From Marisa cornuarietis (taxonomy: Eukaryota > Mollusca > Gastropoda > Architaenioglossa > Ampullariidae): DNA of 64,000 nucleotides. Below the pieces are notes generated by a model, which was given only the letters and a program-made list of their open reading frames with translations, made no database searches and was not told the DNA's origin. Below are positions 25,439-37,654 of this stretch, piece by piece (position 1 is the first letter of the stretch; every line of letters begins with the position of its first letter). Where the stretch lies: the NCBI GenBank assembly GCA_004794655.1, contig SMMW01000003.1, positions 2,852,001-2,916,000 on the forward strand, read 5' to 3'. A program made the position numbers and the translations under genes.

Positions 25439-27505
25439 ACATCCCCCCTCTCCGACTACACACATGCATCGGGTCGTATGAGGAGTGGTTAGGCATACTA
25501 CATACTATCATATATAAGCACATGATGTGTTGAGTGTTAGTGTGTGTGAAAGAGAGAGGGAGGAAGGAAGGACAGAGAGAGTGGCGAGAGGGGGTAAAGT
25601 CACAGACGAATAAAAGACGTATAAAGAACACTCGGTGCTTGATGTGGGCTACTGGATCGTTAAGAGCAGATCGACATGTTTGGGTGCGAAGGTAAATTGC
25701 CGTCTTCACTTTGGCAGGTCTGGCCTGAAATGTTATCACAGCAGCCTGAAAGAAGTTTGGTCCGCTGAGGGTCCACTGGGGTCTGCTTCGACCGGTTCGA
25801 CTCCTCGAGCACGAGAGAGAGAGAGAGAGAGAAAGAGAAAGATGGGGGGAGCGGAGGAAGTCAGCTCCTCCAAGACAGCACCACCAGCGATGAAAGAAAT
25901 GCACTGGTCTGGGTGGCCGGATAATTTCAGCTTTTCGATTTTAATTTGTTGTTGCTTCAAGGCTTGAGTAAGCTTTACAAGTATGCAAAATGCACGAAGC
26001 ATTGGTGTCGTCATGAAGTCCAGGTAGGAAAAAGGGATTTAAAATGCCTAACGAGATACTGGCTCCCAAGAAAAGACAGAAGCCTCACATTCTAGCCACG
26101 ATGTCACTAATAGTGAACTTCCCCATTTCTGTAACGATAGAAGGTGAATTATTTTTTCTCAGTCATGATGTTACATAAGCATTGAATTGTATTCCCGTCT
26201 TTCTTCTAGAACAATTGTTCTTGGGTGGAACATTTTTGAAACAACTGCAAATCCCTGTGGCGGTCAGCACTAAACACTGGAGCCCTAGTGAAAGAACTGA
26301 GTTCTGGTGCATTCTGACCAAGTAATTCCTGTGATGTAAATCAGCGCGTGCAGTTGTTTTAGGGTTTCTTTATGCTGTTCGCCTTCCGTGAAAATATCAT
26401 GCACAGCAAGGGTGAGCACAGTAGCTCCTGCTGTTGACTAATGTGGTCCTGAGACCAATAGTTACAGCAACAGTGGTCAGAATTACACAGTAACTACCCT
26501 GGCTCCAGTGTAGCGATGTTTATTGAACTGTCAGCAACCCAAGACATTGAAGCAAATACGCATGCGCTGGAAGGAACTCTTTCTTTTAATAACCATCCGT
26601 TGGTCACCGAACAGACCCGGAAGCCGTCTACCATTGTCCTACATTTGTGGCACAAAAAGACACGAGGACAGGATGACTCGCACTTGGCACCGGGGCTCCG
26701 ATTCTTGCTGAACCCTCTGCTCGCTTAAATTTTCTTCCCAAACTGATTCATCGCACCGATCGCACTTCATTGACAGATATGTGGCGGTCAGCGCCATCTG
26801 GTGATCGATGGCACTGGCTTCACACAAGCTTGTGAAGATATCAAACATGAAACTGGACAAGCGAGAACTGCAGGACCTGCCACTGCCATTGTCTGTATGG
26901 CTGCTGTCTGCGCTTATAAAGATACCACGATAACTACAATGATAGGAACTGAAGTGTTGTCGTGCCAATGAAGACGCCTTTCGCGAATAAAGATACGATC
27001 GTGATGCCATGTTGGCATCCTGCCTGATGTATAAGTATAGCCAAAGTTTTTCCGAACCCTAACTGAAGCACTAAAGGGAGGAAGAGGATTATTCGGATGT
27101 CCTGCATGTAACCTGCATGTTCCATGGCGTGAAAAGGCAGTGGACCAGGTTAAAAAGTCGAACTTTAAGAGTCCTGGGGGACTCTCGCGTTTGGCTAGCA
27201 ACAAATTGCCCGGTGCCCTCCCGCTGGAAAGGCGTTTTGTGTGCTGTCCAGGAGGTTTTGTGTGGGTAGGCGCCCCTACTGTGTGCAGCCCACTCACTAC
27301 CCCGGCAGCCTGAGTGGGTTTAAATGTGAGGGTGAAGAGCTCTCCACACCTGACAATAGCCAAGGCTGAGGGAAGCGCGAAACTCGCTCGATCTTTAGTC
27401 GGTCGCTGACATTTTTCTCTTTTTCTTCCTGTTTATCATCTTATTTTTCCTCCTGCTATTGTTCATCTTGCTCGTGTTCGTGTTCCTTTCCTTATTTTTC
27501 GGAGA

Positions 27506-27665
27506 GGCGGTCCGGTGGCGCAGCGGTTTGTCACCAGTCCGTGAGGATTAGCTTCCTAGGGTTCAGATCTCGTCTCAGGCTTGCTGTTCTTTTTCTGTCT
27601 GGCTGCTTTGCAGTTATACGGTCGAAGTTGCTGGGTCTGAGTCAAACACCAGTTACCCCCCCCTT
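27506..27665 (+). mobile_element. tRNA-derived SINE, family 1, copy A
   Basis: A pol III A-box, TGGCGCAGCGG at 27516-27526, matches the TRGYNNARNGG consensus exactly. A diverged B-box, GGTTCAGATCT, starts at 27559, giving normal tRNA-type spacing of about 33 bp. The stretch after the B-box (CTCGTCTCAGGCTTGCTG, then TTCTTT-rich DNA, then AGTTGCTGG and a CCAGTTACC-like end) recurs in the copy at 52.0 kb. So this is a dispersed family, not a lone tRNA relic. The tRNA head no longer folds as a functional tRNA. SINEs encode no protein and depend on a partner LINE. The 3' end is uncertain: it runs into a C-run and a T-rich stretch. Confidence 0.7.
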
Positions 27666-28729
27666 CTTTCTCATGATCTTGTTTTTTTGTTTTTTTCTTC
27701 TTCTTCGTCTTCTTTGCCTTGGGTTTTTCTGTTCGTTGTTTTTGTCCTTCTTGTTCGTATTCTTCTTCTTCGCCATCATCTTCGATTTTATTTTTTTACT
27801 CTTTTTCGTCCTCCTTTTCTCGTTTTCCCCCACCCTCCTCTACAACAAGTCCCCCTCTTTTATTTATAATTTTCCCCTAGTTTTTTTTATATCTCGACCA
27901 CTTTTCAAACCACTTTGCCCTATATATCCCTCTCGTAATGTTTCTGTTCCCCCGTGATCATAGGGCGCGCGCACACACAAACACACACACTTGCACACAA
28001 GCAGACAGGAATAGTTCAAATTTACGTGTACACACAAGAAAAGGTTGAAAGAAGGAAAGAAGAAGGAAAGAAAGGAAAATAAGGAGGACAAGAATATTGT
28101 GCCAGAGCAGCTAAATGTAATTTTCTTTTTTTACATTTCATCTTAAGAGTTGAAAAAGATCCCATGGTCTCGGCTTCTTCTTGGCCTTTGGATGCGCATT
28201 GAAGCCTCTACCGGAAGCAAGAGAAAGTTTGTCTTTCCCTAATCCTCTCTCTCACTTCCCTTCAGTAAAAAGAGCCTTCCTAGCTAAAGCTGCGGTTTCC
28301 ATTTTTTGCTTTGGGGAGACAAGGGACATTGATTTATTCCTTGCTGTGCGAGGTTCTGAATATTCTGCATGGCCATTTCAATTTTTGATTTCCAATTTTT
28401 ATCTCGGGGAAAGAAAAAAGCAGGGGGGAGAATGCTGAAGAACAGACAATCAGACTCAATGGATTGCTCCTTCAAATGCTGCTCGTATCAAGCGGACTAA
28501 CTATTGACAGCGTTGTTCCGCGGGTTGTCGATATAAAAAAAAAAAAGAAATTCAACAAATTGTTAGCCGGGTTATACCTAGTAATGCTGTGGAAATGTTA
28601 TGGTAATACTGCAACAATGACGGACACGAGATATTCTTTGCAGATTCAAGCTCATAGTTTTCTTTGTGCTTACCAGATCTTGTGTACACAAAGTCAAACT
28701 CACAGATCTTTGGATATACAAGGTTTACA
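27666..28729. other. Non-coding region, T-rich then mixed
   Basis: A strongly T/C-rich stretch (about 27.66-27.95 kb) gives hydrophobic Phe/Leu frames on + and Lys-rich frames on -, both artefacts of composition. A short CA-rich tract sits at about 27.97 kb and an A-run at about 28540. No gene is seen. Confidence 0.6.
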
Positions 28730-29119
28730 AGTCTTATTTATACATAAATATTCCCAAATACATAATGAAATAAATGCCTGTTCTCTCCTCATTATGTCGT
28801 GAAGTAAACTCTTATTCTTCTAAATGCATCGTGGAGTAAATGCTTGACCTCCCCAGATGCATTATAAAATAAATCCAGGTTTTCAGTCCTAAGTAAATCA
28901 TAAACATATGCTTTTCCCTCCCTAAATAAATCATAAATAAAAAAGATATTTTACTTTTCATACATCGGGAAACAAATGTTCTCCCAAATATACATCATGA
29001 AATAAATGTATGTTACCCCTGCATACCTGATAAAGTAAAATCATGTTCATCCCTACATACATCATAAAATAAATTTTTGTTCGAACACATATAGATCATG
29101 AAATAAATACATGTTTTCC
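28730..29119 (+). repeat. Degenerate ~33-bp minisatellite, left part
   Basis: About eleven diverged units of roughly 33 bp can be followed by the recurring core CAT(C/A)ATGAAATAAATG followed by a T/C-rich half such as TTCTCCCCTAAATA. Cores are visible at about 28760, 28793, 28827, 28860, 28990, 29060 and 29098. Copies differ a lot, so the array is old. The same unit resumes at 30441 after an intervening 1.3-kb block. Confidence 0.7.
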
Positions 29120-29355
29120 ATGTTTCAAAGTTTATGCGTTTTCTCGCCAGATGCGAAACATTGGCTCCTGGTAAATGGGTAGGTGGGTTTATGACACTTC
29201 TCTCACCTCCCACTTCAAGATAATCATGCAGGGCAACAGTGCATATAATATTCACAAATCAGCCACTTAAAATCTCGCCCCGCGCTCACGTGCCTCCCCA
29301 CCCCCGTTCTTCCAGAAACATAACAGCGTATGAATCAAAGTACAGCGAGAAAAGA

Positions 29356-29361
29356 TTTATT
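29356..29361 (-). terminator. Poly(A) signal AATAAA (minus strand)
   Basis: TTTATT on the plus strand reads AATAAA on the minus strand. It lies downstream, in transcription order, of the TATA/CCAAT motifs at 30.05-30.10 kb, within the same inserted block. The hexamer is common by chance in AT-rich DNA, so its value rests on this context. Confidence 0.25.
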
Positions 29362-30047
29362 ATCGTGCAAATTGTGCAAAAGCATACATACAACAACTTT
29401 GCTCGTCTCAAAGGGGTCCCAGTACGATTCGTTCTATCCGTACTTCCAATGTTATAATGCATCATCCAGTATCACGTGCACACACACATAAACTGTAGAA
29501 GTGGTAACTGCTGCTCTGGTACTCTTCAGACTGTACATCTCAGTCTCTCCACGAGTCCACGCTGAGTAGCAGGTCTGTTCCGACAGTCGTGGCAGGCCGA
29601 TGCCTGGGCCCAGTCTGAATGTCCTCCGTCATTTTGCCACTCGCTCCGCCATCGACGTGAGACAGAGACGACTGGTCCCCTCGGCGACATGGATACCGAG
29701 CACTGTCCCAGTCCAGAGACGACACGTGGCTTCTCTGACGACTTCTTGCTTACCCGACTAGTCTGTTTTAAAGCACATAGTGATACCTGCCGGGATAAAC
29801 AATGCCACAGACGCCAATCAAACACCACACTGATGTGACATAATCTTCCCAACTCTAGTACTTGGAGCGCAGGTAAACACACAGACGTTCTCTCCTCTGA
29901 GAACAGCGACTTCTGTCGACCTAGTCGTCAAACTTTCAGCTTTCACAAGTAGCCAAAGCCTCTGTCTGGTCAAGAAGACAACGTGTCGATTATTGACCAA
30001 GTGCTCTGTGTGCCAAAAGATGTCTAGCGAAGTTCTTGTTCTCTTAC

Positions 30048-30096
30048 TTTATATCCGCCTATTCTCACACCCATAAACAACCAGGGATGCCATTGG
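30048..30096 (-). promoter_or_regulatory. TATA and CCAAT motifs, minus strand
   Basis: On the minus strand GGATATAAAG (30057 to 30048) lies about 35-40 bp downstream of a CCAAT pentamer (ATTGG on plus, 30092-30096). Spacing and order are those of a pol II core promoter, with an expected start near 30.02 kb. It would drive transcription through the inserted block towards the AATAAA at 29.36 kb. Confidence 0.3.
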
Positions 30097-30440
30097 ACGA
30101 GCACACGTGACCAGCATCCTTCATCAATCCTTAACTAGCCCGCGAACAGATCACACCCCACCTGACCATTGTCTGGGCCTAGCTACACCTCTAGCGACGA
30201 AATTGAGGGTTGGGCTGGAGACCGTCCGTCCCGTCTGACCACAGGTGAAAAGTCCTCGAATTTTTTTTTTCTCCCTCAAACGCCGCGACGGACCGTCTGC
30301 CACCGAGGTCAGAGGTCGTTCACACGTCTCAGGTGGCCGGTGTTCACGCTTGCCTCGCTCTGGCCTTCACGCCTACGTAATGCTTGGGTAAAAGCTGGCA
30401 CACAAATCCCTTCTAATTACTTAAGTGGTCGCTGGCTGGG

Positions 30441-30545
30441 ACATAAAATAAATGTATGTGCTCCCCTAAACACAACATGAAAATGTCCATCGTGAAACAA
30501 ATGCACGATCTTCCCTTTATACCTCGTGAAACATTTCACATGATG
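30441..30545 (+). repeat. Degenerate ~33-bp minisatellite, right part
   Basis: ACATAAAATAAATGTATGTG followed by CTCCCCTAAACACAACATG and the later TCGTGAAACAAATGCACGATC match the unit left of the 1.3-kb block. About three units remain. Confidence 0.6.
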
Positions 30546-30561
30546 GGAGGCGTCGTCTACT

Positions 30562-30640
30562 TTTGGTTGGTCAGCTCGGCTTGGAACCAGAAGGTCGCAG
30601 TTCGAGGCTCACCCGCTGTGAATGGGTAAAGAGATACAGA
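30562..30640 (+). mobile_element. tRNA-derived SINE head, family 2
   Basis: TGGTCAGCTCGG at about 30568 resembles a tRNA D-arm/A-box. AACCAGAAGGTCGCAGTTCG at about 30585 resembles an anticodon arm and variable region leading into a B-box (GTTCGAGGCTC). Spacing is tRNA-like. It differs from the SINE at 27.5 and 52.0 kb, so it belongs to a second family or is a decayed tRNA pseudogene. No body shared with another place in the window was seen, so the 3' limit is arbitrary. Confidence 0.5.
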
Positions 30641-33349
30641 TAAACTCTTCCATGTAGCCTTGTCTTTAATTCGTATCTAACCATGTCTGATGTTCACAAT
30701 CTCAATGTCATTCTTTGTGTAGAACATAAATAATTCTCCAAAGCTAAGTGAACATGTGAACAACAAAGAACATCAAAGAGCAAGTGGTATGCCGATGACA
30801 AGAACAAGGGTTATGGTTAGAGATAGGAACCGTTTGTCAACTAAAGCTTTTTTCTGTCTTACTGGTTACTGGTTTTACTGGTTACAAATAACTATGAGCA
30901 AACCCATGTGTGGGAGCTTGAGTGCTGTGGCCTTTTATCAGCAATGTTTGCATGAACTTTTGAACCTCTGCATATGTCAGCAGATAGTTTCTTAGGCCCC
31001 AGTTCGCTTGTTTTTCCCAAAATCATCGACGACCCTATTTTCGCTCCAACGAAATTTTTTTAAAATTACTATGACACTGGTTAGTTTTCGGTACATTTGT
31101 TTTTAAACTATCAGTGTTATGATGGTTGCGAGCAGACACAATTTTCTGGCTGTTAACGGGCCATTTCTCCTTCAACATGTGAAATGGATCCTGACATGCG
31201 TCTCGAGGGAAATTTCTGGTTCGGCTGCCGAGCTTAGTACAGGCGGTGAGCTGAGAGTCAGCACGAGAGCGCCCTCTGGAGAGAAATCAAACGGCTTGAT
31301 TCGAATCTTGCTTCTGTCGGGGCTGTGGAGACATACTACTGGCTGCCTTCACAAGTAATCATAGCTTAAAGTTTACATCCGAGAATACATCGGAGCAAAC
31401 TGTCATGGCAACTGTAATATCAGCTGCTGAATCATCTTACCGGGTGTGTGTGTGTGTGTGTGGGTGCCCCACGCCCGACGCCCATCTTATTTGTCTCATC
31501 ACCTAAAACACATTGTGTCTGTAAGGCTGGACCCTGGCCCTGTAAGGAACTGTGCGGATGTTAAGGAGAGGGGTCCACTGAGGTAACGAGTATGAATGTG
31601 GAGAGAAAAGACTAGTTCTGTGTGTAGGATCTGAAGATAAAAACTAGTTCTGTATATAGAATGGAATAATTTGGCTGATGCAGACTTCCGCACAAGTCTT
31701 TGAAACGACGAAGACAACGGTAATGTTGATGACAAGGATGATTGAGAGTTTTCATACGTCCAGGAGGTCAATGGTCCTTTAAAGGTTTATTTATATTTGG
31801 GGAGGAGATACAAAAATTCGTGAATGTCCTGGCAAGCTCCTTACATTCTAGCTTCCATCAAATGCGACTTGAGTATGCGATGTTTGCCACGCTAACTGTA
31901 AACATTTAGAAGAGTGGGTAGCTTTGCTTTCCATTTTCAGATGCATAGCTTCTCATTTCAGCAAGATTCTTGGCGATCCTTAATATGACCATCACATGAC
32001 CCGAGTGCATGCCGTTGAGAGAGGGAAGGACTGAGAGAGAATGATGTAGAGAGAACATGCAGACTGTTTTGACTCTGTGTCAGAAAAGTGTGTACCGATC
32101 GTGTAGCGAGAATGTCGCTGTTTTGCTGGGCTGTTGGATGTCATGGGAGCAAAACGTGCTGATGAATAGCACTCGCTGGAGCTCGCCACTTGCTGGTATT
32201 TTGTGTACTCGTATTCACAAGCTGAACCATGGAATCATCTAGATGTTTGTACCATGTGTGGAAGGGGAAATCATTAGTTTGTTAATTTTGTGGAGCCAAG
32301 ATAACTTTTTGATACACTTTATGCTCATTTTCATATCTACAACTCTCTTCTGAATAACAAATGTAGTAAGCGCCTTTTGTCGAAAATTAACTATACATTT
32401 TATACTTTTGGAAATTCTAAATTTAAAGAAATGGTTTAGTATTACAGGAGTGCGTCCTGAGGCTAACGTTTGCCGTCTCACTCTCGGAACAAGAGTTCTA
32501 GGATCTTGGGCCTGCTGGTGTTAGGTTGAGCGAGCTTTTTTTTTTCCTAATCGGCGACCCGAATGTACCCTGGCTGTGGTCGAGCCGAATGGACTTGGTT
32601 GCAGACGAGTTTTGTGAGTTAACTACTAGAACGAGGCTGGTGTGCACAAAGCTTCCGGTTTAGTCACATGTTAAGCTCGCCGAGACTGACAGCGGACAAC
32701 TTCGCAAGAGGCTAAGCGTTGGTGTCGGCAGACAGCGAGTCATCAGTCCACCTATACATGAAACAACTCGACAACTCGACTGGAAAGGAAGACCCATCGT
32801 CTTCTGCTTCTTGAGCACGAAAAGTGAGCGTCTACCTCCATTTTGCATGTACTAGGCGACCTCCATCCAGAGGAATGTTTTTATCTCCATCTTTGTGTTG
32901 GTGGGAAGTCACGAAGATTCTGTATAGTTGGATTAAATGTTTATGTCTTGATTCGTTCTCGAGGTGATTACCATCCCTACCAGTGGATCGGTGCCTGGTC
33001 ATTGTAACGTTTTGGGTGAAGAGTGCACTTATAAATAGATGCGAGCGTGAGTGTACATCTACATGTAGCTACGCTCGCGGCACTCTTCTTCCTTTTTCAG
33101 ACAAAAAGGGCCGGCCAGCGATTCCAACATTTAATGTTCCAAAATAAAGTAAAAATGAGATGTTATAAAGAGATTGAGAACAGTCTAGAACTAATATAAC
33201 TGACTAACACAGAAAGTTAGGGACCTCTTTCCCAGGCAAATGTCGCTGGTCAGGTATATCCAAGGTAGGTGGACAACTTGCAAGAGATGTTGGCGTCCGT
33301 TATGCACGTCTGCTAGTGGTGAACAGGTCAGTCTTCACTGACAGATCGT
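30641..33349. other. Non-coding region left of the LINE
   Basis: Mixed-composition DNA with a short (GT)n tract at about 31444-31462 and no recognisable gene. Frames reach 90 codons at most and show no domain. The last 13 bases before the LINE form its target-site duplication and are listed separately. Confidence 0.6.
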
Positions 33350-33362
33350 CCCTGAATGCCTG
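33350..33362. repeat. Target-site duplication, left (LINE 3' side)
   Basis: CCCTGAATGCCTG here is identical to 39780-39792. The two copies bracket the LINE precisely; outside them the sequence differs. The last two bases overlap the TGT repeat that forms the LINE tail, so the exact border may be 1-3 bp off. Confidence 0.8.
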
Positions 33363-33822
33363 TTGTTGTTGTTGTTGTCTTTGAAAGGGAAAGTGCTTCC
33401 ACCGAAAGGCGATTTCGCACTGTGGAGGGGGGGGGCAAGGGGGGAGCAGAGGGGGAAGCTGGAGGTGGTGGTGGTAAGGAAGGGAAGGGACCGGGAGAAG
33501 GGTTGTCGTTCTCTTTCGCGCAGGTGTTGTTTACTGGTGTTGGTGCCCTCTGCCATCTGTAGTGCCGTGCTCTTATGTCCTGTATGCCTGCCAAGCCCGC
33601 AGAGGTGGCGTACTCTCCAGGTTGCCGGATCTCTGAGGTTGCCCTATTTCTATATCCTAGACTTAGTTTGAGGACTTATTCAAGTTGTTTTTATACTGAT
33701 TTGAAGAATAATGTTATGCTAGCAAGCTCATTTGTTCAGATATATCCTAATCTATGGGTTATTGTTTCAGTTATCAGAGTTTCCCAGGGGGAGGAGCTAT
33801 TTAGTCATACCCTTTTATCTGT
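33363..33822 (-). other. LINE 3' untranslated region and (CAA)n tail
   Basis: Between the ORF2 stop and the left target-site duplication lie 460 bp without a gene. In sense orientation it starts AT-rich, becomes C/T-rich with C-runs (G-runs at about 33425-33480 on plus), and ends in five to six CAA triplets at 33378-33361. Simple-sequence ends of this kind are typical of I-group LINEs, where the tail primes target-primed reverse transcription. Confidence 0.75.
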
Positions 33823-36800
33823 TTATATGAGCTTAGCATGAGGGTGGCTTGTCACCATTGTTACTACTAATGACAGTATAGTATGCCACTGCTCTTTTGG
33901 TGGGTTAAGACAGTTGTTAATGTTCAGTGCCAGCCTATGTTTATTTAAGACCTGTCTTAATTCTTCTCTTTCTTCTTTGTTTTCATGACACTCCAAAAGC
34001 ACATGTGGGGTGCTAAGCCTATCCCCACATATGCATGTTATAGGGTCTTTGTATTTAATTAAATATTCTCCACTTAGCCTCATTCTAGTTATCTTAGACT
34101 GGCGGGGCCTACTTGAATTAAAAAAAAAGTAGCGTATTACTGGGTTGGTCATCTACCAGTCTCCTAGTTCCTTTACCTTCAGTTTTATATTTCTCCTGCC
34201 ATCTTGTTTGTATTGCTGGTTTTATGGCTATTCTTCTCTCAGTTGGTGAAATAGAGATATTTAGGGTGGTGACTTTAGGACTGCTACTCTGCTTTACAGC
34301 CAGTTTCGCTAGTTTGTCAGCTTTCTCGTTTCCTTTAATCCCAATATGGGAGGGGACCCAAAGGAACCTGACGTCTCCGTTTTCCTTGTTAATTTTATTT
34401 ATGAGGGACAGTATCTCATATACAATGTCTATTCTGTTGGATGATTGGGTTTTAAGTGCCTGGAGTGCTGACAGGGAGTCCGATAGTATAAGGAATTGTC
34501 GTTGTTCAGTGTCTCTCAGCTTGAGTTGTGTCGTCTCAAGAGCTGTCTGTATAGCAGTCATCTCGGCTGTGAAGATTGACGTGTGGGTTGGGAGTTTGAT
34601 TGAAAGGGTCATGTTGTCAGGAGAATAGATTCCCAGCCCGGTTACTTGCGCTTCAGGGTCGTGGGAGCCATCCGTATATATTTGTGTATAGTCCTTGTAG
34701 GTGGTGCTCAGTTTGAGTTTGATCTCTGAGGTGATTTGGTAATGGTGGCTTTCTTTGTTGTGTTTGGTGAGGTCAGTGTCTATTTGTGGTCGCGGAAGTG
34801 TCCAAGGTGGAGTTTGCATGTTGGTGTGTGGGTAGGGTGCTGTAATTGCCGTTTCTGCTCCTTTTGTGTTTTCTATATGTTGGGTGTGTTGTTGAATAGT
34901 GGGTTGTGGGGTGGGGCGGCCCGTTCTGTGTCTGTGGGGTTGTATGTGGATCTGTCGGACTGGGTGGTCGGTAGGGAGACACTGCGTCTTATAGTAGTAG
35001 TTGGCTGTCCTCTCCTTGATAATCAGGTCTATTGGTTTTTGTCCCGTCTCTGCCAATACCGACAGGTTTGGAGTGTGCGAAGGTACACCCAACACTACTT
35101 TTAATGCTCCGGCCTGGACTGACTGGAGTTTAGCTATGTGATTTGACCTCAGGTGAACTAGGAGTGGGGCTGCATAAAGCAGCTTTGACATTACATGGGC
35201 TTGGTATAGGTTAAGAAGGGATTTTGGGTGGGTGCCCCAGTTGTTACCACTTACTACTCTCATTAGGTTAATTCCCTTTTTGGCAGCTTTCGTTATTTTA
35301 TCTACATAGGGGGACCAGTTTGTTTTATCCGAGAAAATTACTCCTAAGAATTGTACCTGGGAGCTATAGTTAATGGTTGCTTGGTTTAGTTTTAGTTTGG
35401 GATATTCCATCTTCTGGTTTGGTTTTTTTAAATATTATCGCCTGGGTTTTGGGGGCTGATAATTTAAAGCCATTATATTTTAACCAGTTTGCTACTTCAT
35501 GGAGGTCCTCTTGGATCTTGTCAATTCCTATGATTTTAGGTATCTCGGGGTTGTTTGTTTTACGTATTTCTACTTTTCCTAGGAGGGAGGTGTCGTCTGC
35601 AAACTGTTTGACTTTTACGTGCTTTACACATTTGGGGAGGTCTGCGATCATTATGTTAAACAATAATGGACTGAGGACGCTCCCCTGGGGCACTCCATTA
35701 TCAAGCAGCACCTCTTTAGACGTCTGGTTTTCCACTCGTATTGCTATTTTCCTGTTTGACAGGAAGGATCGAACTAATTGGACGATTTTGTTTGGAGTGC
35801 CTATGCGGTAGAGTTTCTGGAGCAGACCTTCATGCCAGAGCATGTCGTAGGCTTTCTCAATGTCCAAGAACACTCCACACAGGTTCACTCTTTTTTCTGT
35901 ATGAGCGTTAATTATTTCCTGCTGTAAGGCTGTTATATGATCCATCGTACTACGTTTTTCCCTAAACCCACTCTGTTCTGGGGGTAGAATGTTGTTTACT
36001 TCGCAGTAGTAGTTTAATCTGCATTTGATTATTGTTTCAAACGTCTTGCCTAACTGCGAGGTGAGCGCTATTGGTCTGTAGCTAGCAGGGGATGTCTTTT
36101 CCTTACCTGGTTTGGGGATTGGGACCACTGTAGCCATTTTCCACATGCTGGGGAGTGAGCTTTTATCGAGAATTTCATTAAAAAGCTCTAAAATATGAAG
36201 TTTAGTTTTATGATGACATTTTTGCAGCATTTCGTAGGTGATGAGGTCTGGGCCTGGAGCTGATCCCGGCCTTTTAGTTGTTAGGGCCTGCTCAAGCTCT
36301 TCCTGAGTTATTTTTTCTGTTAATTTAAAAGGGTCCTGTTGGTTTAAAGGGGGTAGAAAGTCTCGTTCGGCCTGTTCCCTATGTAATTTGAAGTCCGGGT
36401 CTAGATTATAGTCTGCGCTAGCATCTTGGAATTGTTGCGCTAAGAGGTTAGCTTTTTCTTGGTTTGTTTCATACTTTAAACCATCTTTCAACAAGGTTGG
36501 CATTGTGGACCTGGGGCCCTGATTAAGATATTTTACCTTTTTCCAGCTGTCATTTAGGTTTGAATTTAAATCTAGAGATTCTGTAAACCTATGCCAGTCA
36601 TCTTTTTTAGCTTGTAGGATAGTGTTTTTTTGCTAAGGACCGTGACTTTTTGTATTCTAGTCTGTTTTCGATAGTTTTATTTTTCTTCCATATCTTTAGT
36701 TTATATTTTCTATTTCTAATTACCTTTTCACAGTCTTTATTCCACCATGCTTGGCCAGCATATTTATACTTGCTACCGTTGCCGTTTGGTGTTGCCGATT

Positions 36801-37653
36801 GGATAGCTTTCATGATACTGTTTGTCAGTTTGGCTGTCTTCGTATCTATGTCATCATCAGGGAGCCATACCTCACTCAGTAATGTTAGTGACTGGTATAG
36901 GTTCCAGTTAGTTTTTTTAGTATTAATTCTGAAGGTTTGGGGGTTTGGGTGATTTAGTTTGGTTTCTGGCATGGCAATCATGATTGGGAAGTGGTCACTC
37001 CCTAGGGTGTCTTCTTCATAAACTTCCCATTTCAAGATATTTGCTAGTTCTGGGGTACATATTGAGAGGTCTATGGCTGAGGTTGAGTCTGTATCGCCTT
37101 GGCAATAAACATGAGTGGGCTGACCATTATTTAATAAACACATATTCGAATTATCCATTGCTTCTTCTAACATTTTGCCTCCTTTGTCTGCTTTTGGTTT
37201 ATCCCTATCCCAGAGTGGGTTTTTAGCATTGAAGTCCCCTAGGATTAGAATGGCTGATAGGAAAACATTTGTTAGATCATCTACTGTGATTTTGCTGTAT
37301 TTGTACATTTTAGGGATGTATATGTTGGCTATTTTTAATTTTTTACCTGATGGTAAAGTGATTTCAGCTATGATTATCTCTAGTTCGGGGTTTAGTTGGT
37401 GGTTTACTTATGTGACTGTTAATTCGGTTTTAACATAGATAGCTACTCCTCCTCCTGTGAGTGGTTTAGGTCTCGACTTGTATATAGGGGGGAATTTATA
37501 GCCTGGAATTGGAATTGGTTCTCGGGCGAAGTTTACTTCCTGTAGGGCTATTACGTCTGGCAAACTATTTTTAATGAAATTTAATAGCTCGTGTTTGTTA
37601 CTATTTAGTGTCCTGCAGTTCCACTGCATAAACTTCACCTGTTTGTTATCCAT
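33823..37653 (-). pseudogene. LINE ORF2: APE endonuclease / reverse transcriptase / RNase H (disrupted)
   Basis: Encodes the enzyme that nicks target DNA and copies the element's RNA. Approximate residues from the ATG at 37653: endonuclease 1-230 (MQWNCRTLNS, ALQEVN, GDFNAKNPLWD near 140, SDHFPI near 220); reverse transcriptase about 430-740 (SYRPIALTS, LDIEKAYD near 598, GVPQGSVLSPLLFN, QFADDTSLL near 684, FLGVIFSDKTNW); RNase H about 990-1115 (IYTDGSHD, FTAEMTAIQTAL, ILSDSLSALQAL, VPSHIGIKGNEKADKLAKLA); then a CxCx7-8Hx4C motif near 1200 (CICGDRLSTPHVLLEC). Catalytic residues of all three domains are present. Breaks: in-frame TAA at 37410-37408; one-base shifts in the T7 at 36625-36631, T7 at 35423-35429 and A9 at 34120-34128 (plus-strand letters). 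Total about 1,276 codons, normal for the I group. The ATG follows the ORF1 stop by one base. Confidence 0.92.
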
Positions 37654-37654
37654 T

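Larger units (their letters stand above)
19495..27505. other. Non-coding region, no gene recognised
   Basis: It contains a 17-20 base T run near 21.19 kb, two long (CA)n arrays (24.95 and 25.38 kb), a (GA)n tract at 25812-25832 and scattered GC-richer patches (20.0-20.2, 23.3-23.9, 24.2-24.9 and 26.6-27.3 kb). The longest frame, 24252-24863 on +, runs through a (CA)n tract and has no domain. A perfect CRE (TGACGTCA) at 24253-24260 overlaps its ATG. On the minus strand a frame from 27010 starts ATGGCATCACG in a fair context but matches nothing I know. Confidence 0.5.
29120..30440 (-). mobile_element. Possible insertion (LTR-like?) splitting the minisatellite
   Basis: This block interrupts a degenerate ~33-bp tandem array that ends at about 29119 and resumes at about 30441, so it was most likely inserted. 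Its sequence is GC-richer than the array. Read on the minus strand it has promoter-type motifs (ATTGG/CCAAT and TATAAAG near 30.05-30.10 kb) and, about 690 bp downstream, an AATAAA. That order would suit an LTR, with the promoter in U3 and the poly(A) signal in a long R, or a short non-coding transcription unit. Against an LTR: I find no clear TG...CA ends with a target-site duplication, and no Gag or Pol sequence. There are frames of 60-118 codons, but they start at non-ATG codons. Borders are approximate because the flanking repeat is diverged. Confidence 0.35.
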
